Assembly: GCA_021777755.1 (NCBI GenBank) | Contig: JAJYDE010000012.1 | Location: 39,138 to 103,137 of the forward strand | Reading direction: 5' to 3' | DNA: 64,000 nucleotides | DNA from: Deltaproteobacteria bacterium | GTDB taxonomy: Bacteria > Desulfobacterota > Syntrophobacteria > Syntrophobacterales > Syntrophobacteraceae | Shown here: positions 52,080 through 60,457 of the stretch, in pieces | Layout: each line of letters begins with the position of its first letter | Position numbering within the stretch: the first letter of the stretch is position 1 | The notes under the pieces: model-generated | Seen by the model: only the letters and a program-made list of their open reading frames with translations | The model's database searches: none | Told to the model about the DNA's origin: nothing | Translations under genes and position numbers: made by a program

Positions 52080-53693
52080 ATGAAAAAAAGTTGCCGGGCC
52101 GATGTCGTCATAGTCGGGGCCGGGCTTGCGGGCATGGTGAGCGCCCTGGAGTTGCTCGAGCGCGGGCGCAAAGTCCTTCTGATCGATAAAGACAGCCGGG
52201 AGCATATGGGGGGGCTGGCCGCGGAGTCTTTCGGGGGAGTGCACTTCATCGGCACGCCACACCAGAAGCGGCTCGGGATCAAGGATTCGCCCGAGCTTGC
52301 CCTCCGGGACTGGGAAAGCTATGGCTGCTTCGGTGAAAACGACTTCTGGCCGAAGGCGTGGGCTAAAACGTACTGTGAAAACTCCCTGGAATACATCTTC
52401 AATTTCCTGACGGAAAAAAAAGTGCGGTTCCTGCCGCTTGTCAACTGGGCCGAACGGGGGCTTTTTACGCCGGGCAATTCCCTTCCCCGCTGGCATATAG
52501 CCTGGGGGACGGGGGCCGAAATCATCCGGTGCATTGCCGGAGCGCTTGATGCGCACCCCAAACGGGCCAACCTGGAGATGCTCTTCGACCGCGAGGTGAA
52601 CGGTATCGAGACGACCGGGGGCCGGGTTACGGGGGTGGCGGGCAAAATAATGACAAGCGGGGAGGAATTCAGGGCCGAGGGGGAAGTGGTGATCGCATCC
52701 GGTGGCATTTGCGGCGGAGATCTGGGTAAAGTGCGATCCAACTGGTGCTCCGAGTGGAGCGCGCCGCCACGGCTGATTTTAAACGGCTCCCATCTTTACG
52801 CCGACGGCCTGCTCCATGACAGGGTGGCAGAACTGGGGGGCAATCTCACACACCTTGACAAGCAGTGGCATTACGCCGCCGGGGTTCACCACCCCGCCCG
52901 GCGAAAGGCCTTCGACGGCTTGAGCCTTGTGCCGCCGCGTTCGGCGTTGTGGATGAACGCCCTGGGGGAACGCATCGGCCCCTTGCCGCTCATGGGCTAC
53001 ACGGATACGCGCTGGCTGGTGGAAAACATCGTCGGCCAGCCGGGCGGCTATTCCTGGCAGATTTTAAACTTCAGAATCGCCGCAAAAGAGCTTGCCGTTT
53101 CGGGTTGCGATTTTATGACGGCTTTTGCCAAAAAGAGCGGATCTTTATTGTTAAAGCAATCGTTGTTTGGTAATGGCGAACTGGTGGAACGATTGCTTCG
53201 CGAGTGTCCGCGGGATGTTGTTGCCGCCCGCGATTTGCCCGAACTGGTCGAGAAGATGAATGAGCGAAGCCTCTACGGCCTGCGCGTCGACGCGACCCGG
53301 ATGGAACGCGATATTTCCAGCTATGACGAAATGATAGAGCGCGGTCCGGCTTTTTTCAACGATGAGCAGCTACGGCGCATAGGCAACCACAGGCGCTACC
53401 TCGCCGACCGTCTTCGCACCTGCAAGTTTCAAAAAATCCTGGAGCCGGGGGCGCGTCCGCTGATCGCCATCCGCGAGTTCATTTTGTCTCGCAAAAGCCT
53501 CGGCGGGATTCAGACCGACCTGCGATGCAGGGTGTTAAACAGGCAGGGCGTGCCGATCGAAGGACTTTACGCGGTGGGTGAGGCGGCCGGCTTTGGCGGT
53601 GGCGGCATTCACGGGCGCCGTTCCCTGGAGGGGACCTTTCTGGGCGGTTGCGTTCTTACCGGAAGAATTGCCGGGAAATCAACAGGAGCATGA
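52080..53693 (+). CDS. FAD-dependent dehydrogenase, fumarate-reductase/ketosteroid-dehydrogenase-like
   Basis: A 537-residue flavoprotein. It begins with the FAD dinucleotide motif V-I-V-G-A-G-L-A-G-M followed by an E-L-L-E-R-G-R-K segment. The C-terminus has G-L-Y-A-V-G-E-A-A-G-F-G-G-G-G-I-H-G, the usual flavin-contacting end of the fumarate reductase/KstD family. It likely dehydrogenates or reduces a cyclic or unsaturated substrate. There are upstream in-frame starts, but GGAG lies near the ATG at 52080. The stop overlaps the ThDP gene region by an ATGA, so the two are an operon, 216 bases after the defence operon. Confidence 0.82.
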   Translation: MKKSCRADVVIVGAGLAGMVSALELLERGRKVLLIDKDSREHMGGLAAESFGGVHFIGTPHQKRLGIKDSPELALRDWESYGCFGENDFWPKAWAKTYCENSLEYIFNFLTEKKVRFLPLVNWAERGLFTPGNSLPRWHIAWGTGAEIIRCIAGALDAHPKRANLEMLFDREVNGIETTGGRVTGVAGKIMTSGEEFRAEGEVVIASGGICGGDLGKVRSNWCSEWSAPPRLILNGSHLYADGLLHDRVAELGGNLTHLDKQWHYAAGVHHPARRKAFDGLSLVPPRSALWMNALGERIGPLPLMGYTDTRWLVENIVGQPGGYSWQILNFRIAAKELAVSGCDFMTAFAKKSGSLLLKQSLFGNGELVERLLRECPRDVVAARDLPELVEKMNERSLYGLRVDATRMERDISSYDEMIERGPAFFNDEQLRRIGNHRRYLADRLRTCKFQKILEPGARPLIAIREFILSRKSLGGIQTDLRCRVLNRQGVPIEGLYAVGEAAGFGGGGIHGRRSLEGTFLGGCVLTGRIAGKSTGA

Positions 53694-53695
53694 AG

Positions 53696-55474
53696 ATGAG
53701 CAAATCCCGAAGTCCGGGCGCTACGATCCGAATCGGTGGAAAACGCAGCGGCGCCTGGCTGGTGCGCTACGCCCTGGAGCAATTGCCCGTATCCTACACC
53801 TTCGGCATTCCGGGCGTTCACAATACCGAGATCTACGACGAACTGAACAAATCGGCCTCCATTCGCCCCATTCTGGTCACCCACGAGGCGGGGGCGGCGT
53901 TTATCGCCGACGGGGTAAGCCGCTCCTCAGACGGTGAGATCGGCACGCTTGTCATCGTGCCCGCAGCCGGACTGACCTGTGCCATGAGCGGCATCGGCGA
54001 GGCATACCTGGACGGCATCCCCATGCTGGTGATAACCGGGGGCACACGAACCGACCTCAACTTCGGTTTCAAGCTGCACGAAATCGACCAGCACAAAATT
54101 CTACCCGGCATTTGCAAGGGGAGCCGTCTGATAAAAGAACACCGGGACATAGTGCCGACCATTTTCGAGGCCTATCACCTGGCGGTAAGCGATATGCCCG
54201 GGCCGGTGGTGGTCGAGGTCCCGGCCAATATCCAGTTGTTCCTGGGAGAAGTGGAAGAACTGCCGGTATTTCGGCCCTATTTTCCTTCCTCGGAGTTCGA
54301 TGAGGCGGCTCTCGATCAGGCGGTCGATCTTTTGGTCAAGGCTTCAAAACCTGGGATATTCGTGGGTTGGGGCGCCGTTGACACGGATCACGAAACGGGC
54401 CGCATAGCCGCCTTGCTAGGCGCCCCCGTGGCCACCACCCTTCAGGGAATGAGCGCCTTTCCCGGCAGCCATCCCCTCCATGCCGGAATGGGATTTGGCC
54501 GGGCGGCCGTTCCCGCGGCCGAAAACGCATTCAAAGGGTGTGACTGCCTCCTTGCCATCGGCGCCCGCTTCGGGGAGATTCCCACCGGAAGCTTCGGGTG
54601 CGTAGTTCCGGAAAATCTTGTTCACATCGACGCCGACCCGGCCGCCTTCAACCGGAACTACCCGGCCAAAGTCGCGATTACCGGGGATTCGCGAGTGGTT
54701 GTCCCGAGGCTTTTGGACAGGCTCACCGAGTGCAATTTGAAAAATGACGAGCGGCGCCGGCGTGTGATCGAGCAGATTGCCGAAGATAAGAGCGCCTACC
54801 GGTTGGAATGGTATAAGCATCGCAGCGACAGGGTGAGCCCGGCGCTGTTTTTTGACGAGCTGCGCAAACACCTTGCCGATGACGCCATCCTGGTGGTCGA
54901 CGACGGCAATCACACCTTTCTTGCCGCCGAACTCTTCGAGGTACGGCGCAAGCGCGCCTTTCTCTCCCCGACCGATTTCAACTGCATGGGTTACTGCGTC
55001 CCGGCGGCCATCGGGGCCAAGCTGCTAAATCCGGCCAAGCAGGTGGTGGGGATCGTTGGAGACGGCGCTTTTCTGATGACCGGCCTGGAACTGCTCACCG
55101 CGGTGACCGAGCGCACCGGCATCGCCTGCTTTGTTTTCTCCGATGGCGAGCTGTCCCAAATCGCCCAGGGGCAGGAGATAACCTACAATCGCAAAACGTG
55201 CACGATGCTCGGAAAGCTGCGTTTGGACGCCTTCGCCCTGGCTGTGGGAGCGGGTTATGTTTCGATGGAGGCCAATTCGCAGATCGCCGGAGCGATCACC
55301 GCGGCCCTTGCGATCGCGCAAGGCGGCCAGCCGGTTATCGTGGACGTAAATATCGATTATTCCAAAAAGACCCGGTTCACTCAAGGGGTGGCCAAAACAG
55401 TGCTCAAACACTTTCCCGCAGGCGACCGTTTCCGTTTCATCAGCCGGGTGTTGATGCGCAAGGTCACCGGATAG
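53696..55474 (+). CDS. Thiamine-diphosphate-dependent enzyme, acetolactate-synthase-like
   Basis: A 592-residue ThDP enzyme with three domains in the usual order. The N-terminal PYR domain has the activating Glu in V-T-H-E-A-G-A-A. The central domain spans about 200-330. The C-terminal PP domain has the G-D-G-A-F motif near residue 450, but the expected N-N after it reads S-D-G-E. It resembles acetolactate synthase, benzoylformate decarboxylase and related decarboxylases; the substrate is unknown. AGGAG lies seven bases before the ATG. The FAD gene ends two bases before this start, so the two probably act on one pathway. Confidence 0.85.
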   Translation: MSKSRSPGATIRIGGKRSGAWLVRYALEQLPVSYTFGIPGVHNTEIYDELNKSASIRPILVTHEAGAAFIADGVSRSSDGEIGTLVIVPAAGLTCAMSGIGEAYLDGIPMLVITGGTRTDLNFGFKLHEIDQHKILPGICKGSRLIKEHRDIVPTIFEAYHLAVSDMPGPVVVEVPANIQLFLGEVEELPVFRPYFPSSEFDEAALDQAVDLLVKASKPGIFVGWGAVDTDHETGRIAALLGAPVATTLQGMSAFPGSHPLHAGMGFGRAAVPAAENAFKGCDCLLAIGARFGEIPTGSFGCVVPENLVHIDADPAAFNRNYPAKVAITGDSRVVVPRLLDRLTECNLKNDERRRRVIEQIAEDKSAYRLEWYKHRSDRVSPALFFDELRKHLADDAILVVDDGNHTFLAAELFEVRRKRAFLSPTDFNCMGYCVPAAIGAKLLNPAKQVVGIVGDGAFLMTGLELLTAVTERTGIACFVFSDGELSQIAQGQEITYNRKTCTMLGKLRLDAFALAVGAGYVSMEANSQIAGAITAALAIAQGGQPVIVDVNIDYSKKTRFTQGVAKTVLKHFPAGDRFRFISRVLMRKVTG

Positions 55475-55499
55475 CGGGAAATGATCGGGTTTTTTTCGA

Positions 55500-55964
55500 C
55501 TACAAGTCCAAAAACTTGCGCGATCTCAGTTTGAGCCCCTTTCCCGCAAGGCTCATGAGCGTCGAAGTTCCGTGGGCGATCCGCTCCCGGGAGCTGTTGT
55601 AGATGGAGGCTTCCGCATAGCTGATCGATTTTCCCGAATGGATGGCCGTCCCTTGGGCTATAAGCGCTCCGGAGGTAACCGGTCTCAGGTAATTGAGTTT
55701 CAAATCGATGTTCACCATGCCGTTTTCTTCGGGTATTCTAAGAAAAGCCGCCCAGAAGGTGGCTGTGTCGATAAGAGTTGCCAGAACCCCTCCGTGTACG
55801 TTGCCAAACGGCTGGAGATGGCATCGACCGGTATCGAGTTCGATCACCGCACTGTCAAAGGCGATCTCGGAGAGCCGCATCGACATATGTTCCGGATAGG
55901 GACTGGCGTTTACCACCTCGATCAATTCACGAATATATTCGGGGTTTGGTTCGGGCACGGACAT
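55500..55964 (-). CDS. PaaI-family hotdog thioesterase
   Basis: A 154-residue hotdog-fold thioesterase. The signature reads V-H-G-G-V-L-A-T-L-I-D-T-A. It starts M-S-V-P-E-P-N and is a separate family member from the one at 16679. It probably releases CoA from a small acyl- or aryl-CoA. It converges on the ThDP gene with only 25 bases between stops, and lies divergent from the CoA-ligase gene, with which it may share regulation. Confidence 0.85.
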   Translation of the reverse strand: MSVPEPNPEYIRELIEVVNASPYPEHMSMRLSEIAFDSAVIELDTGRCHLQPFGNVHGGVLATLIDTATFWAAFLRIPEENGMVNIDLKLNYLRPVTSGALIAQGTAIHSGKSISYAEASIYNSSRERIAHGTSTLMSLAGKGLKLRSRKFLDL

Positions 55965-56109
55965 CCTCCCTCTTTATCGGAATTTTGAATCCTTCGCGCT
56001 TTCTTTGCAAACGATTATAGCACGGCCGGAGATCGGCTCCCGCTTTTTTGGCCTCCGCCGTGCCGATGCGTTTCGACAAGGCTGTCGATTTGGCCGAAGA
56101 TGGGCTATG

Positions 56110-57441
56110 ATGGATTTTTTCAGCCCGCTCCACGCACGAGGTGTGACTGTGAGAACCAATCGTTTCATGCCGGAATTGAGTACCGTCCGGGAGTTGCGGG
56201 ACCGTCAGCTCCAAGGGCTGCAATGGACTGTGAACCATGCCTTAAACGGTTCCTCGTTCTATCGGAAAAAACTCTCCGAGGCAGGTATCGGACCGTCCGA
56301 CCTCCGGTCGCTCGACGACTTGCACCGGTTGCCTTTCACCACCGCCGACGACCTCTGGGAGGGCTACCCCTTTCCACTGGTTTGCGTGCCTCTGGACAGA
56401 GTGGTTCGCATCCACGCCTCCTCGGGAACAACGGGCAACAAGAAGGTTCTTTGCTACACGCGCAAAGACATCGACGACTGGGCGCACTTTTTCGCCCGTT
56501 GCTTCGAAATGGCCGAGCTTACCACGCAGGACCGGGTCCAGATCGCGGTCGGCTACGGCATGTGGACGGCCGGAGCGGGCTTTCAGCTGGGCTGTGAAAA
56601 GTTTGGCGCCATGGCCATCCCCGTCGGACCGGGCAACATGGAGTTGCAGTGCCAATTCCTGGTGGACTTTCAAACCACGGTGGTTTGCTGCACGGCCTCG
56701 ATGGGGTTGCTGCTGGCCGAGGAGATAAACCGGCGGGGGCTGAGAGAGCGGATCAACCTGAAGAAAATGATCTTTGGCTCCGAGCGCTCAAGCGAAGCCA
56801 TGCGCGCCCGCATGCGTGAACTGCTGGGCGTCGAGCACATGTTCGACATTCCCGGCATGACCGAACTCTACGGTCCGGGTACGGGCCTGGATTGCATCCA
56901 TCACCGAGGCATTCACTACTGGGCGGACTACTACATTCTCGAAATAATCGATCCCGAAACGCTTGAGCCCTGCCCGGAGGGCGAAATCGGCGAAATGGTG
57001 GTGACAACGCTTCAAAAAGAAGGCGTTCCGCTGATTCGCTACCGGACCCGGGATCTGACACGCATACTTCCGGGCGATTGCCCCTGCGGGTCCGTCCTGC
57101 CAAGACACGACCGGCTGCTCGGCAGAACCGACGATATGATCATCTTTCGGGGCGTAAACATCTATCCTCGCCAGATCGACAAGATCCTTTCGCAGACGGA
57201 AGGAATCAGTTGCGAATTTCAGATCACACTGGATAGAAGAGACGACGGCAGGGATTATATGATCGTCAGGGTGGAAAGAAAACAGAGCGTGGACGCCTCG
57301 CAAAATGAAGCCTTGAGCCGAATGATCGCCGCGCGGATAAAGCACTCGATCCTTGTGAGCGCCGAGGTGCGGGTGGTCGATTACGGCTCTTTGCCCCGCT
57401 CCGAGCGCAAGAGCAAACGGGTATTCGACAACAGGGACTGA
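56110..57441 (+). CDS. Phenylacetate-CoA-ligase-family adenylate-forming enzyme
   Basis: A 443-residue AMP-forming CoA ligase of the PaaK type. The ATP-binding loop is H-A-S-S-G-T-T-G-N-K-K, the central domain contains M-T-E-L-Y-G-P-G, the hinge Y-R-T-R-D-L is present, and the C-terminal subdomain includes G-V-N-I-Y-P-R-Q. It activates an aryl or other carboxylic acid to its CoA thioester. A PaaI thioesterase is encoded divergently. The start is uncertain: ATG at 56107, 56110 or 56167; the last would lose the N-terminal helix. Confidence 0.86.
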   Translation: MDFFSPLHARGVTVRTNRFMPELSTVRELRDRQLQGLQWTVNHALNGSSFYRKKLSEAGIGPSDLRSLDDLHRLPFTTADDLWEGYPFPLVCVPLDRVVRIHASSGTTGNKKVLCYTRKDIDDWAHFFARCFEMAELTTQDRVQIAVGYGMWTAGAGFQLGCEKFGAMAIPVGPGNMELQCQFLVDFQTTVVCCTASMGLLLAEEINRRGLRERINLKKMIFGSERSSEAMRARMRELLGVEHMFDIPGMTELYGPGTGLDCIHHRGIHYWADYYILEIIDPETLEPCPEGEIGEMVVTTLQKEGVPLIRYRTRDLTRILPGDCPCGSVLPRHDRLLGRTDDMIIFRGVNIYPRQIDKILSQTEGISCEFQITLDRRDDGRDYMIVRVERKQSVDASQNEALSRMIAARIKHSILVSAEVRVVDYGSLPRSERKSKRVFDNRD

Positions 57442-57463
57442 AAACGGGCGCAAACCCCTGGCT

Positions 57464-57664
57464 CTACTTTTCCTGGCTCTTTTCCTCCGGGGTCGGGGAC
57501 AGATCGAGATCGGTCAACCTGGCGCTAAGGACCGTGTCCTTGATCGTCAGGTAGATGCGCCGGAATTTTTCATCGAAATTCGAGGGCGAAACGGTCCCCA
57601 TCTCGATGAACTTCACCATCACTTCCTTGGTCGCTTTCAGGAATCTTTCGTCATCAGCGTTCAT
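57464..57664 (-). CDS. Small hypothetical protein (66 aa)
   Basis: A 66-residue helical, charged protein: E-R-F-L-K-A-T-K-E-V-M-V-K-F-I-E-M-G-T-V, ending in an acidic-lysine tail. GGAG lies four bases before the ATG. It resembles small conserved proteins of unknown function; no partner is evident. It converges on the CoA-ligase gene, and a terminator-like hairpin stands upstream. Confidence 0.6.
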   Translation of the reverse strand: MNADDERFLKATKEVMVKFIEMGTVSPSNFDEKFRRIYLTIKDTVLSARLTDLDLSPTPEEKSQEK

Positions 57665-57734
57665 GCAACTCCTCGGTAACGCGGCGTCTGCTCGCGCCTC
57701 AAAGCCAGGCCGGCCCGGCCCGGTTTGGCTTATG

Positions 57735-57788
57735 AAAAAAGCCCCTGCTCAATGGGGGGAAGGCCAATACAATTCGAGCAGAGGCTTT
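57735..57788 (-). terminator. Rho-independent terminator for minus-strand transcripts
   Basis: AAAGCCCCTGCTC (57738-57750) and GAGCAGAGGCTTT (57776-57788) form a 13-bp stem with one mismatch around a 25-base loop. On the minus strand it is followed by a run of six T. It would end transcription arriving from the transposase remnant side. Confidence 0.65.
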
Positions 57789-58029
57789 CCGGGCAGTCGA
57801 ATACCCTCTTCCAAGGCCATCCCTTCGCCCATTGCAAATTTAGCACAAAAAAAGCCCTTTAGGAATCGGCTACTTCACGCTTCTGTTTCCCGGACTCGGA
57901 TCGGTTTCAACTTCTTCAACGACCTGGTTATAACGTTCAACCAGATCATTCACGGCTGTGCGGCGGCCAGTAGCGGCGAATGCGCCCAATTCATACAGGT
58001 TTGCCGGCAACGATTCCCGCGCTGTACTT

Positions 58030-58563
58030 GGACTTGACTCATCAGCCCGATCTGTCCCCTGGCATGCGGCACATTAACGGAGTCTACACGCAACGGTATA
58101 ATAGGATTCATGGTCGAGTGGGCCACCTCTTCCAGGGTAGATTCAAATCGGTTTTGATCGATCTAGAGGCCAATTTGCTTGAACTTTGCCGGTACCTTGT
58201 GTTGAATCCCGTAAGGGCCGGGAGGGTCGAGCGTCCGGAAGAATACGCCTGGAGCAGCTGTCGTGCGACCGCCGGCGTGTCGCCCGGGCCGGAATTTCTC
58301 TCTTGGTGGATTGGATTTCATCCCGGTTCGGCGGGGAAAATGACGAGGCTCGTAGACGATATAAGGAAATCCCTGAATATCAACGGTTGGTCTCTCGTCC
58401 GACGCTCGACGAATTACTATCCGGGAGCGCAATCACGGGCAAAAAGGAGTGAAACGCGATGTTGAAGAAAGCGCGCAAAGAGTACGGCTATTCATTTTCC
58501 GAGCTCGGAAGAGGTGTTGGCCTCCATTACGCCACAGTCGGCAGAATTGTCGAAGGTGAATAG
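58030..58563 (+). pseudogene. Broken REP-associated tyrosine transposase (Y1/IS200-like)
   Basis: Recognisable transposase blocks are N-G-V-Y-T-Q-R-Y-N-R, G-H-L-F-Q-G-R-F-K and L-C-R-Y-L-V-L-N-P-V-R-A, in the frame starting near 58030. A frameshift near 58275 moves the reading to the next frame (D-W-I-S-S-R-F-G). That frame then meets a TGA at 58450-58452 just before the C-terminal helix-turn-helix K-E-Y-G-Y-S-F-S-E-L-G-R, which ends at 58563. The N-terminal HUH part is not recognisable upstream. The element is therefore inactive. Confidence 0.75.
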
Positions 58564-58610
58564 GAGACGGGACTTGAAAACCCAAGATCTGACCCGCTTC
58601 TTGCCAGCTC

Positions 58611-60056
58611 CTAAACCAAGTCGCACGCTCCCGCCAACCACTCCTCAAGAGCAACGGGCTCTACGCTGCAGGGCGACAGGGGCTCCCAATCGGGACCCGC
58701 GCTGAGATCCACGCCTTTGTGGATGACCGATACGGGCCGGTCGGAGGATACCACGACCACGATGAGGTTTTCGTGGGCAGCGCTGAACCTCAGGGCGGAG
58801 TTGAACCTCGCGCCCCGGGCGCGGTTTTCACCCTCGATGGACTTTCCATCGAGCAGGCAGGCAAAACCGTGCAGGCGAAGATCTGCTCCGATATGGAGCG
58901 CGCCGTCGATTTTCGATAGCGATTTGGCAAGATCGAGCATCGTTTCGTCGCAAAGATCGATCGGGTTTTCCAGCCGTTGGCCTGAAATGGCAATGGGCGT
59001 TGGCCCGAGGTCGATTACCAGGGTCGCGCCGTGGCGCTGTTCACCGGCCCTTTCCACGATACTGGAAACGATCTTGAAAAGAGCATGCCGTCTGGACTTG
59101 AGAACGGCGGATTCCAGGAAAAGCTCCTCGAGATGCACCAGTCGTGGTTTGCGATTGGTCGAGTGAAATCTTCCATCCGAAAAGCTGCACACCGCCCTGC
59201 CCGAGATACGCAAAAAACCGTGTCCGCCCCTGAAATCGGCGGTCAAACGGCACTCAGGCAAAGTTCCCCGGATCACTCCGACGATTTTTCGCCCGTCCGA
59301 GACAAGTTTTCTGTCTGAATTTTCAACGGCCAGCATAAGCTTTCGCACATGCTTGAAATTGGATAACCTCAGCTTTTCCGGATTGGGAAACCTTACCATG
59401 TAATTGAGCGACTCGATCAGGACCGGATCTATGAAAACCACGGTCCCCCGAGGCCAGGCGCCTTCCTCCCGGGTTTTGGAAATGCCCAGCACGGCGTCCA
59501 GGACGGGGTAGACTTCAATGCGACTGTTCAGACCGAATTTGCGATCCAGCAGGTCCTGGATGTAGTCCCTTATGGCGTGGCGCGCATATTCCCTGATAAC
59601 ATAGTAGGAATTTCTCGTGTAGAACCACTGTTCATGGGCCCAGTCATGGGCCAGAAGGCAGACGGCGTGTTCCAGCCAGCTTTCGATGGGACCGGTCGAA
59701 CACAGGGTGGAATGCTCTTCGGTAAACCACATCTGGTAGAACAAGGACAAGGCTCTGCCGCCCCTGGATACCAGCCCCGCAAGGTCGAGGCCCTTTTGGG
59801 CAAGGGGCTGGACGGGAAGCCCGGCCTGATCGATAACCGACTCCCCTTCCCGCCAAGCGTCGGATTTCAGGTAGAACTTCTCGACAAGGGGTTGCCAGCC
59901 GTCCATGAGGCCTTGAGGGTCGTAGAGGTGAAGCGCCCCCTCCGGCCTTTCCGCGTAGATCAGCGCCGCGCGGCTGGGGCCGGAAAAGTGGCTCAATCCT
60001 TCGCTCAAGGCTTCATGAATATGAAAGATGCTTCGGTGTTGATATGAAATATCCAT
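58611..60056 (-). CDS. DACNV-type protein with degenerate diadenylate-cyclase domain
   Basis: A 481-residue protein. Residues about 300-450 have the fold pattern of a DisA_N diadenylate cyclase: I-D-G-A-L near 380, then G-A-R-F-N-S-A, where active enzymes have D-G-A and R-H-R. The R-H-R triplet, needed to bind ATP, reads R-F-N. The N-terminal 290 residues resemble the sensor domain that accompanies such proteins. It might still bind cyclic di-AMP or a nucleotide, or act as a sensor. No cyclic-di-AMP partner gene is adjacent. The start at 60056 has a weak site. It stands alone upstream of the broken transposase. Confidence 0.68.
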   Translation of the reverse strand: MDISYQHRSIFHIHEALSEGLSHFSGPSRAALIYAERPEGALHLYDPQGLMDGWQPLVEKFYLKSDAWREGESVIDQAGLPVQPLAQKGLDLAGLVSRGGRALSLFYQMWFTEEHSTLCSTGPIESWLEHAVCLLAHDWAHEQWFYTRNSYYVIREYARHAIRDYIQDLLDRKFGLNSRIEVYPVLDAVLGISKTREEGAWPRGTVVFIDPVLIESLNYMVRFPNPEKLRLSNFKHVRKLMLAVENSDRKLVSDGRKIVGVIRGTLPECRLTADFRGGHGFLRISGRAVCSFSDGRFHSTNRKPRLVHLEELFLESAVLKSRRHALFKIVSSIVERAGEQRHGATLVIDLGPTPIAISGQRLENPIDLCDETMLDLAKSLSKIDGALHIGADLRLHGFACLLDGKSIEGENRARGARFNSALRFSAAHENLIVVVVSSDRPVSVIHKGVDLSAGPDWEPLSPCSVEPVALEEWLAGACDLV

Positions 60057-60284
60057 ACGTCTTCTGATAGAAAGGCAGGGTTGAAAGCGAAACACAATAT
60101 TTACAGTAAAATTATTACAAGCGGCGATCGGCCCGATGCCGGTCGAGCTTTCAGGCCGTCACCCCCCCGGTATACTGATCGAAAGAGTTCACCGCCAATT
60201 TAGTCGATGTAATGACGCGGCAAGCCGCTGAAATGTCGACAATTGAGTCTATAATCTTTCCGAGGGGCTGTCAATTTGTGTCGT

Positions 60285-60440
60285 TCAAACTTGTCCGACA
60301 GATCTCCCCGGCACCCCCGACATCAATTCGAGAGGGGTCTTTTCCGTAGAAGGATGGAAAAAGGCCGGCTCCTGCCAAATGCCCTCGGGTGCCACTCCGA
60401 AGGGCATCGGGCGGGAGGCCGCTTCCTTCGACTTCGAACA
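60285..60440 (-). pseudogene. Possible VOC/glyoxalase-fold C-terminal remnant
   Basis: On the minus strand a frame ends at TGA (60285-60287) after F-F-H-P-S-T-E-K-T-P-L-E-L-M-S, which resembles the C-terminal strand of VOC-fold proteins such as methylmalonyl-CoA epimerase. The preceding residues switch frame. The N-terminal part is missing, so this is probably a decayed fragment, or a chance match. Confidence 0.3.
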
Positions 60441-60457
60441 CCTTGGCATCCAGCCGG

